The notes: generated by a model from the sequence alone, not told the origin. A stretch of 23,014 nucleotides of DNA from an uncultured Collinsella sp. (GCA_958407555.1 CATYJC010000015.1:1-23014); one strand, 5' to 3'. Counted from the stretch's first letter, positions 1 to 8,366 are shown. Program-made: numbers and translations.

Positions 1-565
1 CGAGCAACCAGCTCGTTAAAAGGTCCATGGTCATGTTGTCTTCGGCAAAGATGCCCAAGTTGCGCTGCTTGAGACGCATCGTTGCGCGAATCGCCTCGAC
101 CTGTCGTTCCCCAGGATCTTCCGATCCTTTGTCGCCCATCTCGGCGCAAATAAGCCGGGCAATCGCATCCTCTTCACACTCCCGCATCGGCACGTAAAGC
201 ACAGTGCACTGCTCGCTCAGGCATAAAACCGCATGCGCCAGCACGTTCGAAACGTCTTCATGTGCGCCGCCAATCACGCTAAGCTTGCCTAGTCCAATAC
301 CGCCGCCCAGGATGTCATCAACAGGCGTACCAGTCTTCAATACCTGCAGGACCTCGAACACCGATGTTTCCATGACATGATCGAGCCCGGAAGTCAGTCG
401 ATCATGGAAACGGCTTATGTCAAAGCCGTCATCGCCCCGTTCTTCACGAATCCAACCGCGCTGGCTCGCATCTGTCGGCGGCATCACGCCTGACATGCCC
501 AGCATCTCGCCTATCCTCACAGCGCGTCCAATTCGGTTGTCCCTGGAGTCCATCTTTCGCGTCAT
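1..565 (-). CDS. Partial DnaB-like RecA-fold protein with degraded P-loop
   Basis: The reading frame starts at ATG 565 behind an AGGGGGG ribosome site and runs off the left edge, giving about 188 residues. After a poorly conserved N-terminus of about 70 residues, the pattern follows the C-terminal domain of replicative helicase DnaB: TGTPVDDILGGGIGLGKLSVIGG resembles the stretch before the DnaB Walker A, and YVPMRECEEDAIARLICAEM resembles the 'SLEMS..QL..RL' segment. The position of the GKT loop holds GGAHEDVSN, so the lysine and threonine that bind ATP phosphate are absent. It begins 10 bp after the rtcB stop, so the two are probably co-transcribed. It could be a non-catalytic DnaB paralogue, a KaiC/RadA-like protein or an unrelated P-loop relative; the family call rests on short similarity and the C-terminus is missing. 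Confidence 0.5.
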   Translation of the reverse strand, partial: MTRKMDSRDNRIGRAVRIGEMLGMSGVMPPTDASQRGWIREERGDDGFDISRFHDRLTSGLDHVMETSVFEVLQVLKTGTPVDDILGGGIGLGKLSVIGGAHEDVSNVLAHAVLCLSEQCTVLYVPMRECEEDAIARLICAEMGDKGSEDPGERQVEAIRATMRLKQRNLGIFAEDNMTMDLLTSWLL

Positions 566-575
566 CGCACCCCCC

Positions 576-1673
576 CTAACGCCTGCCACGCTTGCCAGTA
601 GCCTTAAAATTCCAAATTGGCTTGAGTCGGTGAATAACATCAACCGTCGGGTCCATGAGTCTCAGTACATCATCCGCAGGCTTATACGCTTCGGGCGACT
701 CATCGAGCGTCGTCTCGCATGCGCTCGGGCAGTAGATGCCGGCATCGCGCATCTCGTTAACGAACGACCTGGTATCGAGCGTTTGGAACGCTTTGGTGCG
801 GCTCATCGCGCGACCCGTCCCATGCGGCGCCGAGCAGTTCCAGTCCTCGTTTCCCTTGCCGCGCGCAATAACGGCACCGTCGCGCATGTTGAACGGAATC
901 AGCACCATCTCGCCCGCATGAGCGCTAATAGCGCCCTTGCGAATCATGCCGCCTTCCGAGACGTAGTTGTGCATGGTGGTAAAGTCGTCCCCGTCGAGTC
1001 GAATTCCCGTACGCTCAACAATCTGTGCGACAATCGCCTTGCGGTTCTGATTCGAGAAGCGTTGGCAGTTATGCATATCGACGAGATACTCGGCAGAAAG
1101 ATCTCCCATGAGATACTTAAGCTCGTCGGGGATATCTGCCGTGCACGTCTTCTGCGCCAGCGCCTGATGGTGCTCCGCCGTCTGCTTGCCCATGTTGCGC
1201 GAGCCGGTGTGCACGACCAGATATTGGCGCCCATCCTCGTCCTCGTCGAGTTCAATGAAGTGGTTGCCACCGCCCAACGTACCCATAGAGCGCTCAACCT
1301 TGCGCTTGTCCTGAAGCCAATCACGCGACTCCATGCCGAAGTCCGCGAGTACGCAGGCAGGATCGCGATGAAGGCTAAAGCCCGTAGGCACCGCGCGCTT
1401 CACATCGCGATTGAACTGAATGAGGTCGTCGCGCGCGATGGTTTCCGCAAGCGGCACACAGTACATCCCGCATCCGATGTCGACCCCCACCAGGTTGGGA
1501 ATCACCTTGTCGCCCAAGTTTGCCGTAAAGCCAATCACGCAGCCCTTGCCCTTATGGGCATCGGGCATGATGCGGATCTTGGCGCCTTCAAACGCCGGGC
1601 AGCTGGAAATCTCCTCGATCTGCTCCTTGGTTGAATCCTCAAGATTCTCGGCAAAGACTTTGATGTCTGCCAT
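576..1673 (-). CDS. rtcB: RNA-splicing ligase RtcB
   Basis: RtcB joins RNA 2',3'-cyclic phosphate or 3'-phosphate ends to 5'-hydroxyl ends using GTP and Mn2+, in tRNA splicing or RNA repair. The 365-residue product carries the family signatures in order: DAHKGKG (38-44), VGVDIGCGM (62-70, with metal ligands Asp and Cys), GGGNHF (134-139), HTGSRN (155-160), and SAPHGTGRAMSR (281-292) with H284 as the expected guanylylated histidine. I chose ATG 1673 because AGGAG lies 7 nt upstream and the protein begins directly with the conserved domain; an upstream in-frame ATG at 1751 would add 26 residues unlike the family. The length matches the compact bacterial form. No rtcA, archease or RtcR gene is nearby; a WYL regulator is divergent. 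The next gene follows after 10 bp. Confidence 0.95.
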   Translation of the reverse strand: MADIKVFAENLEDSTKEQIEEISSCPAFEGAKIRIMPDAHKGKGCVIGFTANLGDKVIPNLVGVDIGCGMYCVPLAETIARDDLIQFNRDVKRAVPTGFSLHRDPACVLADFGMESRDWLQDKRKVERSMGTLGGGNHFIELDEDEDGRQYLVVHTGSRNMGKQTAEHHQALAQKTCTADIPDELKYLMGDLSAEYLVDMHNCQRFSNQNRKAIVAQIVERTGIRLDGDDFTTMHNYVSEGGMIRKGAISAHAGEMVLIPFNMRDGAVIARGKGNEDWNCSAPHGTGRAMSRTKAFQTLDTRSFVNEMRDAGIYCPSACETTLDESPEAYKPADDVLRLMDPTVDVIHRLKPIWNFKATGKRGRR

Positions 1674-1694
1674 CGCATTTCTCCTGTTCTGATC

Positions 1695-1723
1695 CTTGTA
1701 AACCGGAACCGGCCCCAAGCCAA
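1695..1723 (-). promoter_or_regulatory. Candidate promoter of rtcB
   Basis: On the minus strand TTGGCT (1723-1718) and TACAAG (1700-1695) are 17 bp apart, and the rtcB start is 22 nt further on. The -10 matches the consensus at four of six bases. The leader would be only about 15 nt, just enough for the AGGAG site. This is by-eye matching only. Confidence 0.3.
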
Positions 1724-1825
1724 TAGAGCGCATGTCACACCAACCAGCCAAACCGCCGATCTCCGTTTAACCACCTTTCGCCCTATTCGAGCTCTTATTG
1801 CTGCGAATACTACGGTCGCGCGGGC

Positions 1826-1831
1826 TACAAT
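1826..1831 (+). promoter_or_regulatory. Candidate -10 box for WYL regulator and helicase operon
   Basis: TACAAT lies 64 nt before the GTG start of the WYL gene in the rtcB/WYL divergent interval. No convincing -35 box is visible 16-18 bp upstream, so initiation may need an activator, possibly the WYL protein itself. An identical TACAAT lies at a similar place upstream of the HAD gene. Confidence 0.3.
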
Positions 1832-1895
1832 GAGTCCCAATAACGGGTCTTGTTTTGTATCTTCGGCTGTTACCCTGCCGGCGAAAGGAGACAAC

Positions 1896-2906
1896 GTGGC
1901 GAACAGACCAAATCAAAAGCTCAGGCTTCTGTTCCTGCTTAAAACCTTGATGGAAAAGACCGACAGCACGCACGGGCTCACGACGCAGCAGATCATCGAG
2001 GAGCTCGCCTATCACGATCTCGAGGCCGAACGAAAGGCCATCTATCGCGATCTGCAAACGCTTCGCGACTTTGGGCTCAACATCGACCAGCGCGGTGGCA
2101 AGGAATGGGCGCTGGTCTCACGCCCGCTCGACCTGCAAGAACTCATCATGCTTGTTGACGCCGTGCAGAGTTCGCCGTTTTTGACCGATGAGTTGACTGA
2201 CCACCTCATCGGCAAGCTGCAGAGCCTCGCCAGCCTGGGCGAACGCGAGCTTATGCACAAGCGCGTCGACGTGCCTTCACGCGTGAAGATGCAAAACTCC
2301 GATGCCCTGCTCAACATCGACTTGATTCAGCAGGCCATGCGCGAAAAACGCAAGATCCGCTTCCGTTACTTCCACTACGACGCCGCCAAGCAAAAGGCCC
2401 TTAATCATGACGGAAAGACCTACGAGCTCACGCCTGTGCGCCTTATCTACTCCGACGAGCTCTATTACATGATTGGATTTAGAGATAAATGGGCTAATGC
2501 CGGCTCGGGTCATCAGCCGTTCACGCCCTACCGCGTCGACCGTATGCTCGACGTTGCGGTGTCCGAAGAGTCCGCGACCAAAGATCCGCGCATCGCCGGC
2601 TATGTGCTCGAGGACCACGTTTCGCCATCATTTGGCGTGTATGCGGCGAACAAGACCACTGTGGTGCTGGAACTCGATGACCGTGCGATGAACCCGCTCA
2701 TCGACAAGTTCGGGCTCGACGCCGTTGTGTTTGAGAACCAGGACGGGCGCCTGCTGGCCACCGTCAAAGCCCCACTGTCGCCGCAGTTCTTTGGCTGGCT
2801 GCTGCAGCTCAGCACCTTCATTAAGATCGTTCAACCTCAAAGTGCCATCGATACGTATCTCGACTATCTCGATAGCACGCGTGCGCTCTACCAGGAAGAC
2901 AGGTAA
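1896..2906 (+). CDS. WYL-domain HTH transcriptional regulator
   Basis: A 336-residue regulator with an N-terminal winged HTH (about 8-65, containing TTQQIIEELAY and ERKAIYRDLQTLRDFG) and a WYL domain (about 140-225) with ELTPVRLIYSDELYYMIGFR; a WCX-like C-terminal region follows. WYL domains bind nucleic acid or nucleotides and often control DNA-damage and phage-defence genes. GTG 1896 is chosen because AAAGGAG is 5 nt upstream and the next residues fit the HTH start; an ATG at 1830 lacks a ribosome site and overlaps the likely -10 box. The stop is 7 nt before the helicase-nuclease gene, so the two form an operon and the regulator may control that gene and itself. rtcB is divergent and could also be a target. 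Confidence 0.88.
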   Translation: MANRPNQKLRLLFLLKTLMEKTDSTHGLTTQQIIEELAYHDLEAERKAIYRDLQTLRDFGLNIDQRGGKEWALVSRPLDLQELIMLVDAVQSSPFLTDELTDHLIGKLQSLASLGERELMHKRVDVPSRVKMQNSDALLNIDLIQQAMREKRKIRFRYFHYDAAKQKALNHDGKTYELTPVRLIYSDELYYMIGFRDKWANAGSGHQPFTPYRVDRMLDVAVSEESATKDPRIAGYVLEDHVSPSFGVYAANKTTVVLELDDRAMNPLIDKFGLDAVVFENQDGRLLATVKAPLSPQFFGWLLQLSTFIKIVQPQSAIDTYLDYLDSTRALYQEDR

Positions 2907-2913
2907 TACTGCC

Positions 2914-5900
2914 ATGAACATGACCCCCGAACTCATCGCATCGCTCGACCGGCTAAACCCCGAACAGCGCGAAGCCGTCGAATGCCTAGATGGCCCGCTG
3001 CTCGTCATTGCCGGTCCCGGCACCGGCAAGACGCAGCTACTGAGCCTGCGCGCGGCGAACATCCTGGCCAAGCGCGATGCCGCCCCGCGCAACATCCTCT
3101 GCCTCACCTATACCGAGGCGGGCGCGGAAGCCATGCGCAAACGCCTGATTGAGCTCATTGGGCGCGACGCCTACGGCATCGAAGTCAGCACGTTTCACGG
3201 ATTTGCAAGCAGCATCAGGTCGCACTATCCCGAGTTTTTCACACGCCCTGCGACCGACACGCTTGTTACCAGCCTGCACCAGCAGGAGATTTTTGACCGC
3301 CTGCTCAAATCGCTTCCCTTTGGGTCGTCGCTGGGCGGAGGGTCGCCCGATATGCCCGCACAAAACATCGGCAAGATGATTGGCTTTGTCTCCAAGATCA
3401 AACGCAGTGGCCTGGACTACGACACGCTGGGCGCCATCGCGCAGCAGAATATCGACGCCGTTGTCTGGCTCACCGAACATTCCGAGCTGCTTACGCTCGC
3501 CTGCGAAAGGGCAAGCGCCGCGTTGGCCGAACGCTTTGAGGAAGAGGTCGAGCGTGCCTGCGGCATGGCGCCCACATCGCTCACTCACCCGATCGAGTGC
3601 CCCGCCGGCACGTATGTGCCCTATATCCTTGCATTGCGCGATACCGTTCGCCGCACCGAGCTCATCGATGAGAAGGGCAAATCCTCGGGATACACCAAGG
3701 TGCGCGATGCCTTCTTTGGAGGCAGCAACTCTCAGGGGCGCACGTTTAAGATTGCCGAGCAGAGCGAGCGACTTAAGACCGCTTGCAACGTCGCGCGTCG
3801 CTACCAGAACGAGCTCAACCAGCACCATCTCTACGATTACGACGATATGATCGGCGATTTTGTCGACGCCGTCGAACACAATGACGCGTTGCGCCAAGTG
3901 CTCCAGGACACCTATACCTATATCCAAGTTGACGAATTCCAGGACACCAATGGTGCCCAGATGCGCATCATCGAGCTGCTCTGCGACGGCGTTGATGCGC
4001 CCAATATCATGGCAGTCGGCGATGACGATCAGGCCATCATGCGCTTTCAGGGCGCCACGATCGAATGTGCCAACCAGTTTGCGGCCGAGTTCTCGCCCCG
4101 GAGCATCGTGCTCAAGACCAACTATCGCTCCACGCCCGCCATCGTTAAGCTTGGTCAAGCCATCGCGCGGCAAATTGAATATCGCCTCGACGCCAGCTCG
4201 AATAAGTCAATCGAAGCCTCCAAGCCTCAGGGTGATCAGGTCGGCTTTAGCGAGAACGTCTACGCCGGCAAAGCCGAGGAATACGCCGCTGTCGCCGCGA
4301 GCATTAAGCAGCGGCTTGTTAATCACTATCTCGATGAATGCGAAGACCCCAACGAAGGAATTGCGGTCATCTCCGCCAAGCATGCCGCCTTGCGCTCGCT
4401 GATTCCCTTCCTCGTTAAGGAGAAGGTGCCCTTTTCGTATCGCGAGCGGCAGAATCTCTTTGCTTCCGAGCGTATGCAGACGATGCTGGCACTGTTGCGC
4501 TGCGTTACCGCGCTTGCTCGCGGGCAGAAGGAGCTCGCCTGCAGCTATCTTCCGCAGATTGTCTGTGCCGCCGAGCTGGGCGGCGACCACCCATCGTCCG
4601 TGACGTTTGCGCTCAGTGCCAAGCGCGAGCATCGCGGCGACTGGATGGCCGCCATGTGCGAGAGTAATAGCGCCCGCGTCAAAGAGCTGTACGACGACCT
4701 TATGCAGTGGGCGGCCGAGGCCGGCGCCTCCCCGGTCAGAGCGTTGCTCTTTAAGATTGCCAAACGCAGCCTTGACTATTATCAGGATCATAAAAAACAG
4801 GATCCGCTGGGCGCCGCCGAATTCAATGCCGGCATCCGCGCCCTACTCGCCTTTGCCGAGGGTGAAATGGGCAACGCGCGCCGCATGGGACGCACGCTTC
4901 GCCTGCCCGATATTGTCGACAAACTCGACGCCGCGCAAAAGTTTGGCGTGAGCATCGACGCATCGATCGATCTTGGCACACCGGGAGCCGTTCGCCTTAC
5001 TAGCGCTCACAGTTCGAAAGGTCTGCAGTTCGATTGCGTCTACCTGCTCGACGCCGACGACTCCACCTGGCACAAAGGTGCTGGCGGCATGAGTCTGTAC
5101 CCGTCCAACCTGCTTATTCGCGACGAAAAGGATGACGACGATGCGCGCCGTCTGCTGTTTGTAGCCATCACACGCGCTAAGCGACACCTCGAGCTCTACC
5201 GCGCCGGAGGATCGGCGCTGCAGGAGCTCACGGGGCTTATCGACTCTTGCGAGGTTTCTGCCAAAGCGGACCAGCTCAGTGCCGCCATCGAAACCGAATG
5301 GCGCGACAACTACGTGTTTGATACGCCCGAGCTCCGTGCGCTTTTGGATCCTCACACCGACGTAAAACACCTCTCTGCCACGGCACTCAACAACTTTGTG
5401 ACGTACGAGCCTGGATGCGCAAATAGCCAGCACTTCCCCGAGAAGCAGATTGTGCGCCTGCCCACGGCGCCCACGATCCAAACCGAATTCGGCACTATCG
5501 TTCACGCGATGTTCGAAGAAATCGTTAATCGAATGACAACCGATGGCGCGGCGGCAATTGAGACAATTGAGGCCGAGTATCGCCAGCAGATTTCGTGGCT
5601 CGATTTTGCCCCCGAGGACGTCCGCCGTTATTCGGAGCGTTTTGAACGCATTTGTCGTGCATTCGTCCCTTGGCTTGTTGAGCATGTACGCGGCTACCGT
5701 TGCATCACGGAAGCGAACATGCAGTGTCTGACTGCCGGTGGAACTCCACTCTTTGGTTTTCTTGACCTGCTCCTCGTTGACGATGCAGCTAAGACGGTGC
5801 AGATCGTCGACTACAAGACTGGCTTTGGCAAAGAAATCCCTGCAGGCTACCATCGTCAGCTCAAGTTTTACAAACTGCTGGTCGAAGCGTCACCCGAGTT

Positions 5901-6201
5901 TTATGGCTACACCGTCACCTCCATGGGCGACTACTATGTAGAACCCGACAAGACGACGGGCGAGCTCCGCCCGCCGTTCGCGACAACCGCCAACGCCGTT
6001 GACATTGCCGAACTCGAGCAGCTCATCGATGCCACATGGGCTCGCATTGAGCACGGTGCTTGGGATACCAGCGCTTTTGAGCAGAGCGATGCCTATGAGC
6101 TTGCCATCGAGGAGCAGAAGGGCTGCCGCAAAAAAGCCGATAAAACCGAGGTCATGCAGCGCGCCTACGAGCACTGGCTAATTGAGAACTCTAGAATGTG
6201 A
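2914..6201 (+). CDS. UvrD/PcrA-type helicase fused to PD-(D/E)XK nuclease
   Basis: This 1095-residue protein is a superfamily 1A 3'-5' DNA helicase with a C-terminal RecB/Cas4-type nuclease. Helicase motifs are Q-motif LNPEQREAV (14-22), Walker A AGPGTGKT (33-40), Ia LTYTEAGAEAM, Ib VSTFHGF (91-97), II VDEFQDT (339-345), III GDDDQAIMRFQGA, IV KTNYRS, V SAHSSKGLQFD (near 700) and VI RRLLFVAITRAKR (745-757). The nuclease part has FGTIVHAMFEEIV, GFLD (948-951), DYKTG (966-970) and RQLKFYKLL, the order of GxxxH, D, DxK and Q-x-x-x-Y motifs. The C-terminal Cys triplet of AddB/Cas4 iron-sulphur nucleases is not visible. It fits a single-chain end-processing enzyme; no AddB-like partner is adjacent. 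ATG 2914 is used; ATG 2920 is also possible. It ends in a hairpin shared with the convergent HAD gene. Confidence 0.92.
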   Translation: MNMTPELIASLDRLNPEQREAVECLDGPLLVIAGPGTGKTQLLSLRAANILAKRDAAPRNILCLTYTEAGAEAMRKRLIELIGRDAYGIEVSTFHGFASSIRSHYPEFFTRPATDTLVTSLHQQEIFDRLLKSLPFGSSLGGGSPDMPAQNIGKMIGFVSKIKRSGLDYDTLGAIAQQNIDAVVWLTEHSELLTLACERASAALAERFEEEVERACGMAPTSLTHPIECPAGTYVPYILALRDTVRRTELIDEKGKSSGYTKVRDAFFGGSNSQGRTFKIAEQSERLKTACNVARRYQNELNQHHLYDYDDMIGDFVDAVEHNDALRQVLQDTYTYIQVDEFQDTNGAQMRIIELLCDGVDAPNIMAVGDDDQAIMRFQGATIECANQFAAEFSPRSIVLKTNYRSTPAIVKLGQAIARQIEYRLDASSNKSIEASKPQGDQVGFSENVYAGKAEEYAAVAASIKQRLVNHYLDECEDPNEGIAVISAKHAALRSLIPFLVKEKVPFSYRERQNLFASERMQTMLALLRCVTALARGQKELACSYLPQIVCAAELGGDHPSSVTFALSAKREHRGDWMAAMCESNSARVKELYDDLMQWAAEAGASPVRALLFKIAKRSLDYYQDHKKQDPLGAAEFNAGIRALLAFAEGEMGNARRMGRTLRLPDIVDKLDAAQKFGVSIDASIDLGTPGAVRLTSAHSSKGLQFDCVYLLDADDSTWHKGAGGMSLYPSNLLIRDEKDDDDARRLLFVAITRAKRHLELYRAGGSALQELTGLIDSCEVSAKADQLSAAIETEWRDNYVFDTPELRALLDPHTDVKHLSATALNNFVTYEPGCANSQHFPEKQIVRLPTAPTIQTEFGTIVHAMFEEIVNRMTTDGAAAIETIEAEYRQQISWLDFAPEDVRRYSERFERICRAFVPWLVEHVRGYRCITEANMQCLTAGGTPLFGFLDLLLVDDAAKTVQIVDYKTGFGKEIPAGYHRQLKFYKLLVEASPEFYGYTVTSMGDYYVEPDKTTGELRPPFATTANAVDIAELEQLIDATWARIEHGAWDTSAFEQSDAYELAIEEQKGCRKKADKTEVMQRAYEHWLIENSRM

Positions 6202-6227
6202 CAAAGGCGCTGCCCCTTTGCCACATT
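6195..6227. terminator. Hairpin between convergent genes, shared terminator or REP-like element
   Basis: Arms AATGTGACAAAGG (6195-6207) and CCTTTGCCACATT (6215-6227) pair over 13 bp with one mismatch around the loop CGCTGCC. It overlaps the stop codons of both convergent genes. There is no long T-run on either strand, so terminator activity is inferred from position. The CAAAGG/CCTTTG core and C-rich loop resemble the hairpin at 11238-11278. Confidence 0.6.
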
Positions 6228-7083
6228 ATTCGATGACGGTGCGGGAGTTTTGCTTGCGCATGGTGGCGAGCATGTGTTTGGGGACGGCGTGGGCCATGCA
6301 GCTGCCGATAGTTGCGCTCGCGGCGGCCTTAGCTGCATCGCTTGCGTTTTTGGTCGCGTAGCTGTGGCGGAAGCGTTTGAGCATGGCAATGTCATTGCCG
6401 CCGTCGCCATAAACCGCGACCTCGTCCTCGGCAATACCGTAGTAGCCCGCCAGCCAGGCCACGCTCTCGCCCTTGTTACACGCCACGTCCGTGATCTCAA
6501 ACATCACCGGATCGAACGGCGCGTTGACAACGCGGTCCGAGCGCTCGGCAAGATATACCTTAAGGTCGCGCTCCAGCTCGGGCGAGGTCACGCGACAGTT
6601 GATCTTGCACACATCGTGGCGCAGGATGTCGCCGATCGACTGGTCGAAATACTGTTCCTCGTGATACCCGCCGCGCGCACGCATGCCGCGCATCACGATG
6701 CGCTTGATGGGGCTGTCCTTTTTAAAGCCCGCCTGGTGCATCTCGAACGATCCGCTCGAAAACATGCCATCGGGCGTGGAGCAGTCAAAACAGATATCCG
6801 GAAACTCCTTGAGCAGCTCCTCGGTAATCTGCGGATCGATGGTCCAGGTCTTGAGCACCTCGCCATGACTGTCGCGCACGATGGACCCATTGGAGCAGCA
6901 GGCGTCAAGCGCCAGGCCTGTAAAGCCATGCTCACCGATCGGCAGCGTCGAGCGTCCGGTCGCGGGAACCACATACAGGCCAGCCTCGGTCAGCTCGCGA
7001 ATGGCGCGGCGGATGGTCCCGTCCGCCTCGTGCAGGGCGTTCAGCAGCGTTCCGTCTAAGTCACTCGCAAACATCTTGATCAT
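6226..7083 (-). CDS. Cof-type HAD-superfamily phosphatase
   Basis: A 285-residue cytosolic phosphatase of the Cof/type IIB HAD family, which commonly hydrolyses sugar phosphates, FMN or pyridoxal phosphate. Motif I is SDLDGTLL (D8 nucleophile, D10 acid/base), motif II ATGRS (41-45), motif III NKGESVAWL (K204) and motif IV GDGGNDIAML (226-235). The C2-type cap lies between about 85 and 190. ATG 7083 is preceded by AAGGAGAGG at good spacing. The length is typical of the family. It is transcribed away from the PF06541/HD pair but on the same strand, and a TACAAT -10-like box upstream suggests its own promoter. The substrate cannot be read from the sequence. Confidence 0.92.
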   Translation of the reverse strand: MIKMFASDLDGTLLNALHEADGTIRRAIRELTEAGLYVVPATGRSTLPIGEHGFTGLALDACCSNGSIVRDSHGEVLKTWTIDPQITEELLKEFPDICFDCSTPDGMFSSGSFEMHQAGFKKDSPIKRIVMRGMRARGGYHEEQYFDQSIGDILRHDVCKINCRVTSPELERDLKVYLAERSDRVVNAPFDPVMFEITDVACNKGESVAWLAGYYGIAEDEVAVYGDGGNDIAMLKRFRHSYATKNASDAAKAAASATIGSCMAHAVPKHMLATMRKQNSRTVIE

Positions 7084-7111
7084 GGATATGCCTCTCCTTC
7101 GTCTGCACGAT

Positions 7112-7117
7112 ATTGTA
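7112..7117 (-). promoter_or_regulatory. Candidate -10 box of HAD gene
   Basis: Minus-strand TACAAT (7117-7112) is 28 nt before the HAD start codon. A GC-rich imperfect palindrome (GGGCGTGCCC on the plus strand) occupies the place where a -35 box would be, so no good -35 is visible. Confidence 0.35.
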
Positions 7118-7170
7118 GACGAGAACGGGCGTGCCCCGAGAGAGGCGCGCTCGTCAGGCGAAAGATTGTC

Positions 7171-7266
7171 CTACACCGCAGAAGGGCCGTGTTCGCCAGT
7201 ACGGATGCGGATAACCTCCTCGACCGGCTCGACCCAGATCTTGCCATCTCCAACGGCGCCGCAATC
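7171..7266 (-). pseudogene. C-terminal remnant of P-II (GlnB/GlnK) nitrogen regulator
   Basis: Reading the minus strand in the frame ending at TAG 7173-7171 gives CGAVGDGKIWVEPVEEV followed by IRIRTGEHGPSAV and a stop. This matches the last ~30 residues of P-II proteins, where GDGKIFV...VxRIRTGE forms the C-terminal signature that contributes to the ATP/ADP site. Upstream in the same frame (7267-7343) the residues do not resemble P-II and no start codon with a ribosome site precedes it; the T-loop and the first ~80 residues are absent. It lies between the PF06541 gene and the HAD gene. I read it as the surviving 3' end of a deleted glnB. Translation as an extension of another frame is not excluded. 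Confidence 0.75.
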
Positions 7267-7343
7267 TTGGAAACGGCGCGGCAACGGGCGCGAAACGAAT
7301 GGGAAATACGCGAGCAAGGGAGCCGTGAGCGCGCCCGTCCCGG

Positions 7344-8363
7344 CTAGCGCCGAAACAGCTCGCGGGCTCGGTCGCGGAGGTCGGTAGCTCGAATGACACC
7401 TTCGTAGCGATTGATGCGCAGACGCGGGAAGGCATTGAAAAAGCGCAGGTCGCGACGACTGAGCGACACACTCGGCACCGGACGGTTCGCGCGCCTGCCG
7501 GCACGGAGACGGGCGAGCGATGGATGGGGCACGCTCGGCGCGGCATCGGCCACGCGGCGGGCGGCAAGCGCCAGGCCATGAGCGCCGTCCGAGATAAACG
7601 TCGGCATCGAAGCCTTCTCACGCAGGGCATCGAGCGTTGCGTCGCCCAGCTCGGCCAGCCACGCGTTAACGGCACGGCTGCGGATATGCGTCTGCGTCAC
7701 CGAGTCGATCGCCGAATCGGGAATACGTTCGAGCATGGAGTCAGACGCGTCGGCAAGCGACTCGTTGATGCGGTCGGCAAGGTCGGCGCGCACACGCTCC
7801 AGCTGATCGGACAAACGGCGCCAGCTGGCCAAAGAGCACACCGCATCGACCATCATCGCGACCGCGACGATAAAGGCCGCCAGCCTCACAATCAGCACCG
7901 GCAGATGGCCGAGCAGCCCCAGCAATGCCGGCTCCACTAAACGGCAAATGCACAGCGCACCCAGGCCAAACGCGCAGGCCCAGTACAGACAGATGCGTCC
8001 ATGCAAATTAAACGGCAGGTGCGAGTAATCCCAAAAGCGAGCGCCTGTTGTCTTTTCCAATAGGAGGCCCACACTGTACTCGATTACGCTGCATACAAGC
8101 GCCGCCGCGACAAACTGGCCCGAGGCATCCGGAATCCCGCGCAGCAAAAGCCAGCAGGCTATGCCGCCCACACCATAGATAGGACAACACGGCCCCAGCA
8201 AGAATCCGCTGTTGGCGAAGCGTCCTTGGTTAAGCATGGCGCATACTGTCGACTCCCATGCCCAGCCGCAAAACCCGTAAAAGGCAAACGAGAGTACCAG
8301 TGCCGAGAGTGGACAGGCGGCAAGCGTCGCGCCGCCAAACGCCATATCAATCGCGGTTTCCAC
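7344..8363 (-). CDS. PF06541 (CmpB-like) multi-pass membrane protein
   Basis: A 339-residue protein. The first ~190 residues are membrane-embedded with about five hydrophobic segments and the family hallmarks FYGFCGWAWES, GFLLGPCCPIYGVGG, EYSVGLLLEKTTGARFWDYS and NLHGRICLYW. This is the domain named ABC_trans_CmpB (putative ABC transporter permease), whose function is not established. The remaining ~150 residues are soluble and rich in Arg and Ala, with a probable coiled region (about 175-215, LERVRADLADRINESLAD). Start is GTG 8363, behind GAGGAGAGG; the stop of the HD gene is 3 nt upstream, so translation is likely coupled. No ABC ATPase is adjacent, so the 'ABC permease' label should be treated with caution. 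Confidence 0.8.
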   Translation of the reverse strand: METAIDMAFGGATLAACPLSALVLSFAFYGFCGWAWESTVCAMLNQGRFANSGFLLGPCCPIYGVGGIACWLLLRGIPDASGQFVAAALVCSVIEYSVGLLLEKTTGARFWDYSHLPFNLHGRICLYWACAFGLGALCICRLVEPALLGLLGHLPVLIVRLAAFIVAVAMMVDAVCSLASWRRLSDQLERVRADLADRINESLADASDSMLERIPDSAIDSVTQTHIRSRAVNAWLAELGDATLDALREKASMPTFISDGAHGLALAARRVADAAPSVPHPSLARLRAGRRANRPVPSVSLSRRDLRFFNAFPRLRINRYEGVIRATDLRDRARELFRR

Positions 8364-8366
8364 CGT

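Noticed and set aside
417..1634. 405-codon open frame on the plus strand opposite rtcB
   Set aside because: It is antisense to a gene with complete RtcB motifs, has no ribosome site or recognisable domain, and is an artefact of high GC codon use.
1830..1895. N-terminal extension of the WYL regulator from ATG 1830
   Set aside because: It overlaps the likely -10 box, lacks a ribosome site, and the extra 22 residues are unlike the family; GTG 1896 has AAAGGAG at the right distance.
3037..4173. 378-codon minus-strand frame inside the helicase gene
   Set aside because: It is antisense to the conserved helicase motifs and shows no domain or start signals.
7154..7675. 173-codon minus-strand frame across the P-II remnant
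   Set aside because: It runs through the PF06541 gene in another frame and reads the P-II remnant out of frame, so it is not a gene.
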